Shown here one piece after another: positions 1 through 7,415 of a DNA stretch of 35,820 nt (the first letter of the stretch is position 1; each line of letters opens with the position of its first letter). The stretch lies in NCBI GenBank assembly GCA_023663865.1, contig JAMPGU010000024.1, forward strand, positions 1-35,820, written 5' to 3'. A model generated the notes under the pieces. It searched no databases and was not told the DNA's origin. It worked only from the letters and a program-made list of their open reading frames with translations. The position numbers were made by a program, and so were the translations under genes. The DNA comes from Clostridium sp. GTDB taxonomy: Bacteria; Bacillota; Clostridia; Oscillospirales; Acutalibacteraceae.

Positions 1-87
1 ATTACAGGCAATTACCACGAGAAACCAATACTTCGTTACGACACCTCAGCTAATGCAGTCGGTATTTTGTTTGCCAAAATATTTTCG

Positions 88-117
88 ACAATTAGGTCAA
101 TTTTTTCGACAGATAGG
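88..117. promoter_or_regulatory. Paired 9-bp direct repeats, LytTR-type spacing
   Basis: ACAATTAGG (88-96) and ACAGATAGG (109-117) are separated by exactly 12 bp, inside a longer repeat with a 21-bp period (each copy preceded by TTTTCG). Response regulators with LytTR domains such as AgrA bind two 9-bp repeats of the ACAGTTAAG type with 12-13 bp between them. The match is imperfect and no LytTR regulator is in the window, so this is only a candidate operator for the transcript entering the short gene at 202. Apart from these repeats I see nothing in 1-201. Confidence 0.25.
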
Positions 118-201
118 CATAGGGTATTTATTTTTGTCTTATATTAGGTTAATTTAATGTTGGATTTTATTTTGACCAAATTAAACGAAGGAGAATTCTA
201 T

Positions 202-312
202 ATGTTTATGAATGCAAAAATTTTTATTTTTTTACAAAAAAGTGAAACGAAATGCCGACCTAAAAGTACTAATATATGTAAGGGCAATGAAAAATATGAC
301 TTTTTTACATAA
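202..312 (+). CDS. Possible 36-aa peptide
   Basis: A short frame starts at ATG 202 behind a strong ribosome binding site (AAGGAG, 188-193, 8 bases away) and stops with TAA at 310. The peptide begins MFMNAKIFIFLQKSETK, so it has a short hydrophobic N-terminal stretch followed by a basic, polar part with two cysteines. There is no double-glycine leader or recognisable bacteriocin core. It precedes the 147-aa gene by 57 bases and could be a leader peptide, a small secreted peptide or chance. The good ribosome site is the main support; no family is recognised. Confidence 0.3.
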   Translation: MFMNAKIFIFLQKSETKCRPKSTNICKGNEKYDFFT

Positions 313-369
313 AAAGCAATAATTTGACAAAAGCTATATAAAATATGTTAATGCACGGAGAATATACTT

Positions 370-813
370 ATGGCAACGCTCAATCATCTTACAACACAAA
401 AATCAGACAAATACAGCATAAATGCAAAAAGCAAAATATATTTTGCAGACAGTATTTCTAAAGTCATCTGCAAATGCGGTTTTCCTAAAAGGATAGAGAA
501 ATCAGGCAATCAAATTTGCTTGGACTATATAACCGTTTTGTACACAGTTAAGGCACAGGCGCAGTATTGTTTTGAAAAGAAAAGACTTTCTTCCGTTCGT
601 TATGTGACGGATCAATTATCAAAGGATGACGCTAATCATTTTTTGTCAGAGTTTGAAAATGACATTGGCAATATTATGCCGATATCCTTATGCTGTGAAA
701 TTAACGGCAAAAAATATTGGGAATTATCCGATGGCTATGCAAGTGAATGCATTTGTGTATATTGCGAAAATAATGCGTATCATATCAATATGGACTATTT
801 TGTTAGTCAATAA
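370..813 (+). CDS. Hypothetical protein, 147 aa
   Basis: I do not recognise this protein. It begins MATLNHLTTQKSDKYS, has no signal peptide or membrane segment, and contains nine cysteines, including the pairs CKC (residues 34-36), CC and CICVYC near the C-terminus, which could bind metal or be surface-exposed thiols. ATG 370 is preceded by CGGAG (356-360) at a suitable distance, and a TTGACA at 324-329 may be its -35 box, though the matching -10 is poor. It stands alone and ends at a bidirectional terminator facing the glycerophosphodiesterase gene. The composition is ordinary protein-like and the frame is intact, so I believe it is real, but I assign no function. Confidence 0.6.
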   Translation: MATLNHLTTQKSDKYSINAKSKIYFADSISKVICKCGFPKRIEKSGNQICLDYITVLYTVKAQAQYCFEKKRLSSVRYVTDQLSKDDANHFLSEFENDIGNIMPISLCCEINGKKYWELSDGYASECICVYCENNAYHINMDYFVSQ

Positions 814-841
814 TTGACTATGATGAAGTTTGAATAAACAA

Positions 842-877
842 AAAACACGGTACAGCTTAGCTGAGGTACCGTGTTTT
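842..877. terminator. Bidirectional rho-independent terminator
   Basis: Perfect 12-bp arms AAAACACGGTAC and GTACCGTGTTTT enclose a 12-base loop. The T and A runs at the two stem ends let it work in both directions. It lies between the convergent hypothetical gene (ends 813) and the glycerophosphodiesterase gene (ends 932). Confidence 0.85.
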
Positions 878-931
878 CATATAAGCGTTTGCTATGAAGT
901 CTCCGATTTTGCGGAGGTTATTTTTGTTGTA

Positions 932-1933
932 CTATTTGTTCTTTACGTTATATAACACATCAGGGTAATCAGTCATAATGCAGTCTGCGTCAACGCTGAG
1001 GAGATATTCCATATCATCTTCGTCATTTACTGTCCAGTACTGGATTGCCATATTGTGCTTATGTGCATAGTTAATCATTTTTGCTGTACCGGTGTTCATA
1101 CCGAGATTTTGGAATGGAGAGCCATATGGCAGCTGAAGCACACTGCAGGGTGGCTCATATGTATCACTGTCAGTCAGTGCAGCCCACCAGAACTCAATGG
1201 CTTCTACAATACCGGTGCTTCTGGTCATATCAGGATATGTTTCATCAACATATTCACTGATTTCTCCGTGGAATGTACCGAAAATAACCTTGTCAATCAG
1301 ATTTCTGTCAAGCAGTAGCTGGTGCAGAATGTCAACACCCTTTCTTCCAAGGTCTCCATCATTCTTTATCTCAATGATATATTTGTAATTTCCTACAGAA
1401 TTTAGATAGTCAAGTGCATCCTCAAGTCTCAGGATTTTTAAATCATCACTAGGCTCTGTGATATCTGCATACGGTGTTTCACCGTCAGTATTTTCAAACT
1501 TTGCACCCATATTGAGCTGACGAAGCTCTTCATATGTTTTTGTTTCAGGACGTACATCTGTCTCGCCGAATACGTCCTCACAGTTTGATGTTCTGTCCAG
1601 TGTATCGTCGTGGAGCAAAACAAGCACATCATCCTTTGTGATATGAAGGTCAAACTCAAATACGTCAATCGTAAAGTTTTCATTTTCGGCGCAGTTTCTA
1701 AATGCCATCAGCGTTTCTTCCGGTGCAATACCGCCGCCGCTTCTGTGACCCGAAATATCCGTTCCGTCAATTATGTATTGGTTTGTAGTATCGTAGCTTT
1801 GTATTTGTTCGGGACTGGACTTGTGAAATCCTGCGACGTTTACAAAGATTGCCAGTGCAGCAATAACGATAACGATTGTCAGCAATGCCTTTAATACCTT
1901 TTGTTTTTTAGTACTTTTTGTTTTGGTTGGCAT
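932..1933 (-). CDS. Membrane-anchored glycerophosphodiester phosphodiesterase
   Basis: Predicted to hydrolyse glycerophosphodiesters from phospholipid or teichoic-acid turnover to glycerol 3-phosphate and an alcohol. The GDPD barrel begins at HRSGGGIAPEET (residues 63-74), where the His-Arg pair and PEET (usually PENT) are the family signature. EFDLH (93-97) and LLHDDTLDRTS (107-117) supply the further metal and catalytic acid/histidine residues. Residues about 14-34 form one hydrophobic helix after a lysine-rich N-terminus, so the domain probably sits outside the membrane. I take ATG 1933: the in-frame ATG at 1945 touches the GAGG ribosome site with no spacing. It is divergent from htpG and has its own consensus promoter. 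The family is clear; the substrate is not. Confidence 0.88.
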   Translation of the reverse strand: MPTKTKSTKKQKVLKALLTIVIVIAALAIFVNVAGFHKSSPEQIQSYDTTNQYIIDGTDISGHRSGGGIAPEETLMAFRNCAENENFTIDVFEFDLHITKDDVLVLLHDDTLDRTSNCEDVFGETDVRPETKTYEELRQLNMGAKFENTDGETPYADITEPSDDLKILRLEDALDYLNSVGNYKYIIEIKNDGDLGRKGVDILHQLLLDRNLIDKVIFGTFHGEISEYVDETYPDMTRSTGIVEAIEFWWAALTDSDTYEPPCSVLQLPYGSPFQNLGMNTGTAKMINYAHKHNMAIQYWTVNDEDDMEYLLSVDADCIMTDYPDVLYNVKNK

Positions 1934-1960
1934 AAAAAACCACATCCTCTCTTACTTATA

Positions 1961-1989
1961 ATATTATTTTATATTTGAGCAAATGTCAA
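1961..1989 (-). promoter_or_regulatory. Sigma-A promoter of the glycerophosphodiesterase gene
   Basis: Reading the minus strand: TTGACA (1989-1984), 17-base spacer, TAATAT (1966-1961). The -35 box lies in the left arm of a 12-bp inverted repeat (1980-1991 and 2005-2016) whose right arm holds the -35 box of the divergent htpG promoter. Confidence 0.8.
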
Positions 1990-2006
1990 TATTTTTTACA
2001 TAAGTA

Positions 2007-2066
2007 TTGACATTTGGAAAAATAAGGCTATAATTATATTTAGCACTCGACAATGCAGAGTGCTAA
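2007..2066 (+). promoter_or_regulatory. htpG promoter with CIRCE operator (HrcA site)
   Basis: Perfect -35 TTGACA (2007-2012), 16-base spacer, perfect -10 TATAAT (2029-2034). Immediately downstream, over the expected start point, lies TTAGCACTC (2040-2048), nine bases, then GAGTGCTAA (2058-2066). This is the complete CIRCE consensus bound by the heat-shock repressor HrcA. The operator covers the start of the transcript and ends 23 bases before the chosen ATG, so HrcA should repress htpG directly. Confidence 0.93.
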
Positions 2067-2089
2067 TTTGTGCAAAGGATATGATGATT

Positions 2090-3970
2090 ATGAGAAAAAA
2101 ACAATTCAAGGCAGAGTCTAAAAAGCTCCTTGATATGATGATTAATTCTATTTATACACATAAGGAAATCTTTTTGCGTGAATTGATTTCTAATGCAAGT
2201 GATGCGATTGACAAGCTTTATTTTAAATCTCTTACAGATGACAGCGTAAAGCTCAGCCGTGATGATTTCAAAATAGAAATTGCCATTGACAAGGATAATC
2301 GTACAATTACATTAACCGATAATGGTATTGGTATGACTGCCGAAGAGCTTGAAAATAATCTTGGTACGATTGCAAAATCAGGCTCTCTTAATTTTAAAAA
2401 CGAGAATGCTGACAGTGATAAGGCAGAAGATATTTCTGTTATCGGTCAGTTTGGCGTTGGCTTTTATTCCTCCTTTATGGTAGCTGACAGAGTAGAGGTT
2501 GTGTCAAAGGCATTTAGTGCAGAGACTGCTAACAAATGGGTATCAACCGGTGTTGACGGTTATACAATTGAGGAATGTGAAAAGGATGCTGCAGGCACGG
2601 TTATTACTCTTTATATTAAGGAGGATAACGAGAACGAGCATTACAGCGATTATTTGGAGCAGTATAAAATTGATGAACTGGTAAAGAAATACAGTGATTA
2701 TATCCGTTATCCAATTCAAATGGAAATGAGCCATCAGGTTCCTGACCCTGAAAAGGAAGGGGAGTATATTACAGAAATCGCAGTTGAAACATTAAACTCT
2801 ATGGTTCCTTTGTGGAGAAAATCAAAGGGTGAAATTAAGCCTGAGGACTACAATGCTTTCTATAAAGAAAAGTTTATGGATTATACCGACCCGTCACTTG
2901 TAATTCATTCAAAGACAGAGGGTCAGGCTACCTTTGATGCACTGATGTTTATTCCTGAAAATCCGCCGTACGATTATTATTCCAAGGAATATGAAAAAGG
3001 CTTGCAGCTGTATTCAAACGGCGTGCTCATTATGGATAAGTGTGCAGATTTGTTGCCGGATTATTTCAGCTTTGTCAGAGGCTTGGTTGACAGTGCAGAC
3101 CTTAGTCTGAACATAAGCAGAGAGATGCTCCAGCATGACCACCAGCTGAAGATAATTGCAAAAGCCATTGATAAAAAGATTAAAAATGAGCTTAAAAGAA
3201 TGCTCAATAATGATAGAGAGAAGTATAACAAATTTTTCAAAACCTTTGGCTTACAGCTTAAATATGGTGTTTACGCAAATTATGGTATGGAAAAGGATGG
3301 CTTGAAGGATTTCCTGATGTTTGAAAGCTCCAATGGTGATGGCTATACGACCCTTGCTGAGTATGTAGGCAGAATGGCTGACTCACAAAAGGATATTTAT
3401 TATGCCTGCGGTGAAAGTGCAGACAAGATTGCACTTCTTCCTCAGCTTGATGCTGTTAAAGAAAAGGGATACGAGGTTTTGTATTTCACCGACGAGGTTG
3501 ATGAATTTGCTATCCAAATGCTTATGGAATATGACGGAAAGCATTTTGCAAATATCTGCAAGGACGATTTGGATTTAAGCACCGATGCAGAGAAAGAGGC
3601 TATCAACAAAAAGAACGAGGATGCAAAGGAACTTCTGGATAAGATGAAGGAGGCTTTAGGCGACAAGGTTTCAGCTGTTAAATTATCCAATAAGCTGGGC
3701 TCTCACCCTGTTTCTTTATCTGCTGAGGGTTACGTATCACTTGAGATGGAAAAGGTGCTCAATCAGATGCCGGGAGCAAATCAGGGTGTAAAGGCACAGC
3801 TTGTGCTTGAGGTGAATTCCAATCATCCTGTTGCCGAAAAATTGCAGAAGGCGGATGATGACCAGTTAAAGAAGTTCACAAAGCTGCTGTATTCTTCTGC
3901 AAGATTGATAGCCGGACTGGATCTTGATAATCCAACAGAGTTCAGCGATATGATTGCCGAAATGCTCTAA
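2090..3970 (+). CDS. htpG: Molecular chaperone HtpG (Hsp90)
   Basis: Bacterial Hsp90, an ATP-driven cytoplasmic dimer that remodels client proteins, often with DnaK. The 626-aa length is normal. The GHKL ATPase domain shows ELISNASDA (31-39, with Glu31 and Asn35), DNGIGM (78-83) and GQFGVGFYSSF (119-129, nucleotide lid glycines). The middle domain contains LNISREMLQ, and the dimerisation domain follows to the end. ATG 2090 is chosen because AAAGGA (2074-2079) lies ten bases upstream and MRKKQFKAESKKLL aligns with the usual family N-terminus; ATGs at 2081 and 2084 are too close to that site. It is monocistronic, controlled by the CIRCE promoter and ended by a strong hairpin. Confidence 0.98.
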   Translation: MRKKQFKAESKKLLDMMINSIYTHKEIFLRELISNASDAIDKLYFKSLTDDSVKLSRDDFKIEIAIDKDNRTITLTDNGIGMTAEELENNLGTIAKSGSLNFKNENADSDKAEDISVIGQFGVGFYSSFMVADRVEVVSKAFSAETANKWVSTGVDGYTIEECEKDAAGTVITLYIKEDNENEHYSDYLEQYKIDELVKKYSDYIRYPIQMEMSHQVPDPEKEGEYITEIAVETLNSMVPLWRKSKGEIKPEDYNAFYKEKFMDYTDPSLVIHSKTEGQATFDALMFIPENPPYDYYSKEYEKGLQLYSNGVLIMDKCADLLPDYFSFVRGLVDSADLSLNISREMLQHDHQLKIIAKAIDKKIKNELKRMLNNDREKYNKFFKTFGLQLKYGVYANYGMEKDGLKDFLMFESSNGDGYTTLAEYVGRMADSQKDIYYACGESADKIALLPQLDAVKEKGYEVLYFTDEVDEFAIQMLMEYDGKHFANICKDDLDLSTDAEKEAINKKNEDAKELLDKMKEALGDKVSAVKLSNKLGSHPVSLSAEGYVSLEMEKVLNQMPGANQGVKAQLVLEVNSNHPVAEKLQKADDDQLKKFTKLLYSSARLIAGLDLDNPTEFSDMIAEML

Positions 3971-4004
3971 GAGTTTTCGTATAATTTCATAGGTCTTATA
4001 AAAC

Positions 4005-4043
4005 AAGAACTCCACGAATAAAATCGTGGGGTTCTTATTTTTT
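4005..4043 (+). terminator. htpG terminator
   Basis: Thirteen-base arms AAGAACTCCACGA (4005-4017) and TCGTGGGGTTCTT (4024-4036), with one U-G pair and a six-base loop, followed by ATTTTTT. The gene on the far side runs towards it, so it may act in both directions. Confidence 0.9.
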
Positions 4044-4054
4044 ATTGGAATAGC

Positions 4055-5482
4055 TTAATAATCTATGTTTATTGTGTTTAAGCCTGTTTTGCCGGGATAG
4101 TTAACAAATCCTTTATTTGGTATAAATATAATTGTCTGTACATTTTTGTTTTCAAAATCACTGCTTTGCTGCCATTCAAGATAAAATGTTTTTTTATTGG
4201 AATTTGTTTTAATCTTTATTATGTCACCGCATACGGCAACGGGATATGGTCGGTTGAAAACTTCTAAAAGCTTTTTATCTTTGAAATCAAATGACCAGTA
4301 TATACTGCTCCAATGATACTTTTCAAATTGACTCATTACATAATCAATATGCTCTATCCACTTGCCGCCCTTTGGTCCGCCTCCGCCCCATTCACCGAAG
4401 ATAATAGGCACATTCATTTTTACCTGATTTTCTCTTATGTGTTCCAGAATGGAATGCATGCGTTCATTGCTTGAAAAATTATTGTATAGCGGTGAATCAA
4501 TAAAAAAATCATACGCGTGCGGAGAATAGATATAATTGTCTTTTGCCTTGATTTCAAAGGGTATTCCAAGGTTGGAATAATAATTATGTTCAAAAAAAGC
4601 GAAGCTGTTATTCAAGTTTACTTCACTGCTCATTCGCTCTATGAAGGGCTGATAATATTGCTTGTTGAAAGCTTCTGTGTATTTTCCAAGTCCGTTTATT
4701 ACTTTGTCAAAATTTTCTGCACTGTCCAGCGTTGACAAAAGAGACAGTAAACGTTTTTTGGTTCTTATCGTAAAAAACAATTTAATCGCCATAAGGGCAA
4801 ATCCCAATTTGTCTTTTCCCGGTTTAAAATAATTAGAATAATCATAGCTTTTTCCAAAAACAAGAGTGCATATATTTTTTACTATATGCAGAAACATGGT
4901 TCGTCCGTTTTGATGAACAAAAGGCTCGTTAAGATAATCAAGACCGATAATATTGTCACAGTCTTGAAACTGCATTGCGTAATATTGCCATGCTTTTATA
5001 AAGCTGTTTTGGATATGGTTTTTATTATTCCAAAAATCATTAAAGGCCTGCGCAACACTATCCATATAAAAATATCCCTCTGCCCATATGGCGAAAGGTT
5101 TTTTGCTTTTTATGTTCTTGTCTATGGCCCATTTGGGAACACCGTCATCGTGAAAATAGCTTGAAAACAAATCCTGATGCATATCAAGCAGAACATAAAT
5201 ACCGTGTTGTAAACATTTATTCACAAACTTCTTATATAACGCAATCAGCTTGCCATTATATTCCCCTTGCTTGGGTTCAATGGACGCCCATGTCGTACCA
5301 AGACGAATAATGTTTATGCCGCAGGCAGCCATATCTGTAAATACCTTTTCACTGAGAAAATGCTTTTCCATAGTATCAGTATTGACTTTATCAGCCTTGA
5401 CGCAAACATTAACGCCTTTGAAAATTCGCTCCCTGCCTTTTTCATCTCTTATAACAAGGTTATCACTGTAAAATTTCTCCAT
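4055..5482 (-). CDS. GH5 glycoside hydrolase, endoglycosylceramidase-like
   Basis: A retaining glycosidase of family 5 with the (beta/alpha)8 fold. Landmarks are GINIIRLGTTW (55-65), LLDMHQD (98-104), LDYLNEP (181-187, acid/base Glu186), YSPHAY (319-324) and IIFGEWGGG (360-368, nucleophile Glu364). The DMHQD and SPHAY motifs resemble the endoglycosylceramidase and steryl-glucosidase subfamilies more than cellulases. At 475 aa with a beta-rich C-terminal tail it has the right length for them. There is no signal peptide or membrane segment, so it should act in the cytoplasm on an imported glycoside or glycolipid. It stands alone. The family is confident; the substrate is inference. Confidence 0.8.
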   Translation of the reverse strand: MEKFYSDNLVIRDEKGRERIFKGVNVCVKADKVNTDTMEKHFLSEKVFTDMAACGINIIRLGTTWASIEPKQGEYNGKLIALYKKFVNKCLQHGIYVLLDMHQDLFSSYFHDDGVPKWAIDKNIKSKKPFAIWAEGYFYMDSVAQAFNDFWNNKNHIQNSFIKAWQYYAMQFQDCDNIIGLDYLNEPFVHQNGRTMFLHIVKNICTLVFGKSYDYSNYFKPGKDKLGFALMAIKLFFTIRTKKRLLSLLSTLDSAENFDKVINGLGKYTEAFNKQYYQPFIERMSSEVNLNNSFAFFEHNYYSNLGIPFEIKAKDNYIYSPHAYDFFIDSPLYNNFSSNERMHSILEHIRENQVKMNVPIIFGEWGGGGPKGGKWIEHIDYVMSQFEKYHWSSIYWSFDFKDKKLLEVFNRPYPVAVCGDIIKIKTNSNKKTFYLEWQQSSDFENKNVQTIIFIPNKGFVNYPGKTGLNTINIDY

Positions 5483-5505
5483 ATCAGCTCCATTGACGGT
5501 GGTTG

Positions 5506-6069
5506 TTATATGCCAAAAAAATATTTTTTATAAAATTCATCAAAATTATTTCTTATGAAAATACTCATTGGATTTTGTGGATTTTCTGTAAGGTTGTATT
5601 TGTTTATGGTTACTGACAAATCATTTAAAATATAAGTCATTTCCTGTTTGGAAATTTCATTCAAAGGTTTAATTTTAAATACTCCTGATTTTTCATATTT
5701 TTTGAAATACTGATATAAATCCGGTATTTTGGTTACTCTATCAACTTTAACATTTTCCGTGCAGGTATATGCACAGTTTATTTGTGTTGGTTGTTCAATA
5801 TTTGACAAATCATCACATTCATATAAATATCCTGTTTTACCCTCATATGTTTTTTTAAAAGCATCTTCAGAATATTCTGAATAAACAACATTACCTTCAC
5901 AGTCAAATCCATACGGATACCAGCTAAATGGTTTGGGTACAGGCTTTACACAATACAATAACGCAACTAAAGGATTGGTTGAAAAATAAATATATGGTTG
6001 TCCATGTTCAGACATTATCGGTTTTAACTTTGTTAAATTTGAAATTGGACTTCCGTGATAGAATGTCAT
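5506..6069 (-). CDS. Hypothetical protein with N-terminal HGS/YFSTNP motifs
   Basis: No firm family assignment. The N-terminus MTFYHGSPISNLTKLKP, followed by YIYFSTNPLVALLY (26-39), has the His-Gly-Ser plus Tyr-Phe-Ser pattern seen in several ADP-ribosyltransferase-fold and RNA phosphotransferase-like proteins that bind NAD. I see no convincing catalytic Glu motif, so this is only a fold-level suggestion. It is soluble, 187 aa. Its ATG overlaps the TGA of the upstream four-helix gene by four bases (ATGA at 6069-6066), so the two are translationally coupled and probably work together. Confidence 0.6.
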   Translation of the reverse strand: MTFYHGSPISNLTKLKPIMSEHGQPYIYFSTNPLVALLYCVKPVPKPFSWYPYGFDCEGNVVYSEYSEDAFKKTYEGKTGYLYECDDLSNIEQPTQINCAYTCTENVKVDRVTKIPDLYQYFKKYEKSGVFKIKPLNEISKQEMTYILNDLSVTINKYNLTENPQNPMSIFIRNNFDEFYKKYFFGI

Positions 6070-6422
6070 CTATTGTTCTCCTTTGCTGTATTGATTGAAG
6101 CAATTAAAATTTTTTTAATATCTAAACATTCAGATAATAATGAATTAAACATTTTATCATCAATATAATCAGATAAGTGTAGTAGTTTAATCCAATATTC
6201 GGTTTCAGCAGTTTCTTTTAACGCAATATGTAATTTAGAAATAAAATCAGCTTTACTTTGTCCATAATTTGCCTCGTTAATATTGGCACCGATGCTTGTT
6301 CCACTGCGAATAATTTGCTTTGAGAGGATTGTTTCTTTTTTTGTTTTAGTCAAATATTGATTGAGTTTTACTATTCTGGCAGCAAAATTGATTGATTTGT
6401 CAATCAGTATATTATCTTTCAT
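6066..6422 (-). CDS. Four-helix bundle protein (S23 / 23S intervening-sequence family)
   Basis: A 118-aa all-helical protein with the family's typical pattern: an N-terminal helix with a repeated hydrophobic heptad, then QIIRSGTSIGANINEANYGQ (41-60), the most conserved stretch, then KLHIALKETAETEYWIKLL (68-86) and a last helix. Members form pentameric basic rings and occur as free genes, inside 23S rRNA intervening sequences, or as accessory proteins of diversity-generating retroelements. No reverse transcriptase or rRNA gene is nearby, so the role is open. It is the first gene of a two-gene unit with the HGS-motif protein, overlapping it by four bases. Confidence 0.85.
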   Translation of the reverse strand: MKDNILIDKSINFAARIVKLNQYLTKTKKETILSKQIIRSGTSIGANINEANYGQSKADFISKLHIALKETAETEYWIKLLHLSDYIDDKMFNSLLSECLDIKKILIASINTAKENNR

Positions 6423-6473
6423 ATCTACACCTCGTAAGTTAAATATATCACAGACATACTATAAAATCAATTA

Positions 6474-6552
6474 TTCACTATTCATTAGCGAAGCAATTTC
6501 ATTCTTCATTATTCATTACAAAAATCCGTCTTAATGAAGAATGAATAGTGAA
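6474..6552. repeat. Nested AT-rich inverted repeats
   Basis: TTCACTATTCATT (6474-6486) pairs with AATGAATAGTGAA (6540-6552), and TTCATTCTTCATT (6498-6510) pairs with AATGAAGAATGAA (6533-6545). Each pair is 13 bp and perfect, and the two right arms overlap by six bases. The stretch can therefore form two mutually exclusive hairpins. It has the look of a small dispersed element lying between tRNA-Ser and the four-helix gene; no coding capacity. Confidence 0.55.
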
Positions 6553-6577
6553 AAATTAAAAATGAATAATACAAAGT

Positions 6578-6608
6578 AAAAATCCGCCCTCTACGAGAAC
6601 GGATTTTT
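6578..6608 (-). terminator. tRNA-Ser terminator
   Basis: On the minus strand AAAAATCCG is followed by a 13-base loop and CGGATTTTT, five bases beyond the tRNA 3' end. The T run closes the second arm, as expected for a rho-independent terminator. Confidence 0.8.
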
Positions 6609-6612
6609 GCTT

Positions 6613-6703
6613 TGGCGCAGATGGAGGGATTTGAACCCCCGCGCCAGTTGCCTGACCTATCGGATTTCGAATCCGAACCCTTCAGCCTCTTGGGTACATC
6701 TGC
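6613..6703 (-). tRNA. tRNA-Ser (anticodon CGA)
   Basis: The minus strand folds as a class II tRNA: acceptor stem GCAGATG/CATCTGC, encoded GCCA 3' end, T-loop GGTTCAAATCC, a long variable arm typical of serine tRNAs, and anticodon stem TCGGA/TCCGA closing loop TTCGAAA with anticodon CGA (reads UCG). It is 91 nt including the encoded CCA. Its own promoter lies just upstream and a hairpin terminator just downstream. Confidence 0.95.
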
Positions 6704-6714
6704 ATTTACGATAA

Positions 6715-6743
6715 ATTTTATCATTTTAAATTACTGTTGTCAA
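6715..6743 (-). promoter_or_regulatory. tRNA-Ser promoter
   Basis: Minus strand: TTGACA (6743-6738), 17-base spacer, TAAAAT (6720-6715), placing the -10 box 12 bases ahead of the mature tRNA 5' end. Confidence 0.8.
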
Positions 6744-6748
6744 TGCTG

Positions 6749-6777
6749 TTGAAAGAATAATTAATTTATGCTAGAAT
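6749..6777 (+). promoter_or_regulatory. hisH promoter
   Basis: TTGAAA (6749-6754), 17-base spacer, TAGAAT (6772-6777) with the extended TGC before it. It lies 28 bases ahead of the hisH ATG and is back to back with the tRNA-Ser promoter. Confidence 0.7.
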
Positions 6778-6804
6778 AGCATTATTACAAATTTGGAGAA
6801 TGTT

Positions 6805-7413
6805 ATGATTGCAATTATTGATTATGGTGCAGGTAATCTTTCAAGTGTTAAAAAAGCCCTTGATTATCTTGGCGCTGAAAGTGAAATAACAATGGACAAG
6901 GACAAAATTTTGTCAGCCAGCCACGTTATCCTTCCGGGTGTTGGTTCCTTTGGTGATGCTATGAAATCTATGGAAGAGCGGGGACTTGTTGAGGTTGTTA
7001 AGGAGGCAGCAAGCACCAAACGCTTTTTAGGTATTTGCCTGGGACTGCAGCTGCTGTTTGAGTCAAGCGATGAAAGCCCTGACGTGAAAGGCTTGGGTTT
7101 GCTTAATGGAAAAATTATTAATATACCAAAAACGAATGGTCTTAAGGTCCCTCATATGGGCTGGAACTCCATCAGTCTTAAACAAAAGGACGGCATTTTT
7201 AAAGACATTGATGATGAAAGCTATTTCTATTTTGTTCATTCCTTTTACCTGGATGGGGCAGATGAGGATGTTGTTGCGGCTACTACAGAATATGGTGTTA
7301 CAATAGAATGTGCCGTGCAAAAGGGTATGCTTTGTGCTACACAGTTTCATCCTGAAAAGAGCAGCGGCGTGGGACTCAAGCTTCTGCAGAACTTTATTGA
7401 TATGGAGGGCTGA
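6805..7413 (+). CDS. hisH: Imidazole glycerol phosphate synthase, glutaminase subunit HisH
   Basis: Class I glutamine amidotransferase that hydrolyses glutamine and passes ammonia through HisF for closure of the imidazole ring in histidine synthesis. The triad is visible: Cys78 in [11 protein letters not shown], His182 and Glu184 in QFHPEKS. The oxyanion segment is PGVGSFG (44-50). The length of 202 aa is standard. ATG 6805 is used; TTTGGAG just upstream is its ribosome site, and the in-frame TTG at 6793 lies inside that site. It is followed after two bases by hisF, the partner that completes the heterodimer. Confidence 0.97.
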   Translation: MIAIIDYGAGNLSSVKKALDYLGAESEITMDKDKILSASHVILPGVGSFGDAMKSMEERGLVEVVKEAASTKRFLGICLGLQLLFESSDESPDVKGLGLLNGKIINIPKTNGLKVPHMGWNSISLKQKDGIFKDIDDESYFYFVHSFYLDGADEDVVAATTEYGVTIECAVQKGMLCATQFHPEKSSGVGLKLLQNFIDMEG

Positions 7414-7415
7414 TT

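Noticed and set aside
1934..1945. Earlier start (MWFF) for the glycerophosphodiesterase
   Set aside because: The ATG directly abuts the GAGG site, leaving no spacer.
5506..6422. Diversity-generating retroelement
   Set aside because: A four-helix accessory-type protein alone is not enough; no reverse transcriptase or template/variable repeat is present.
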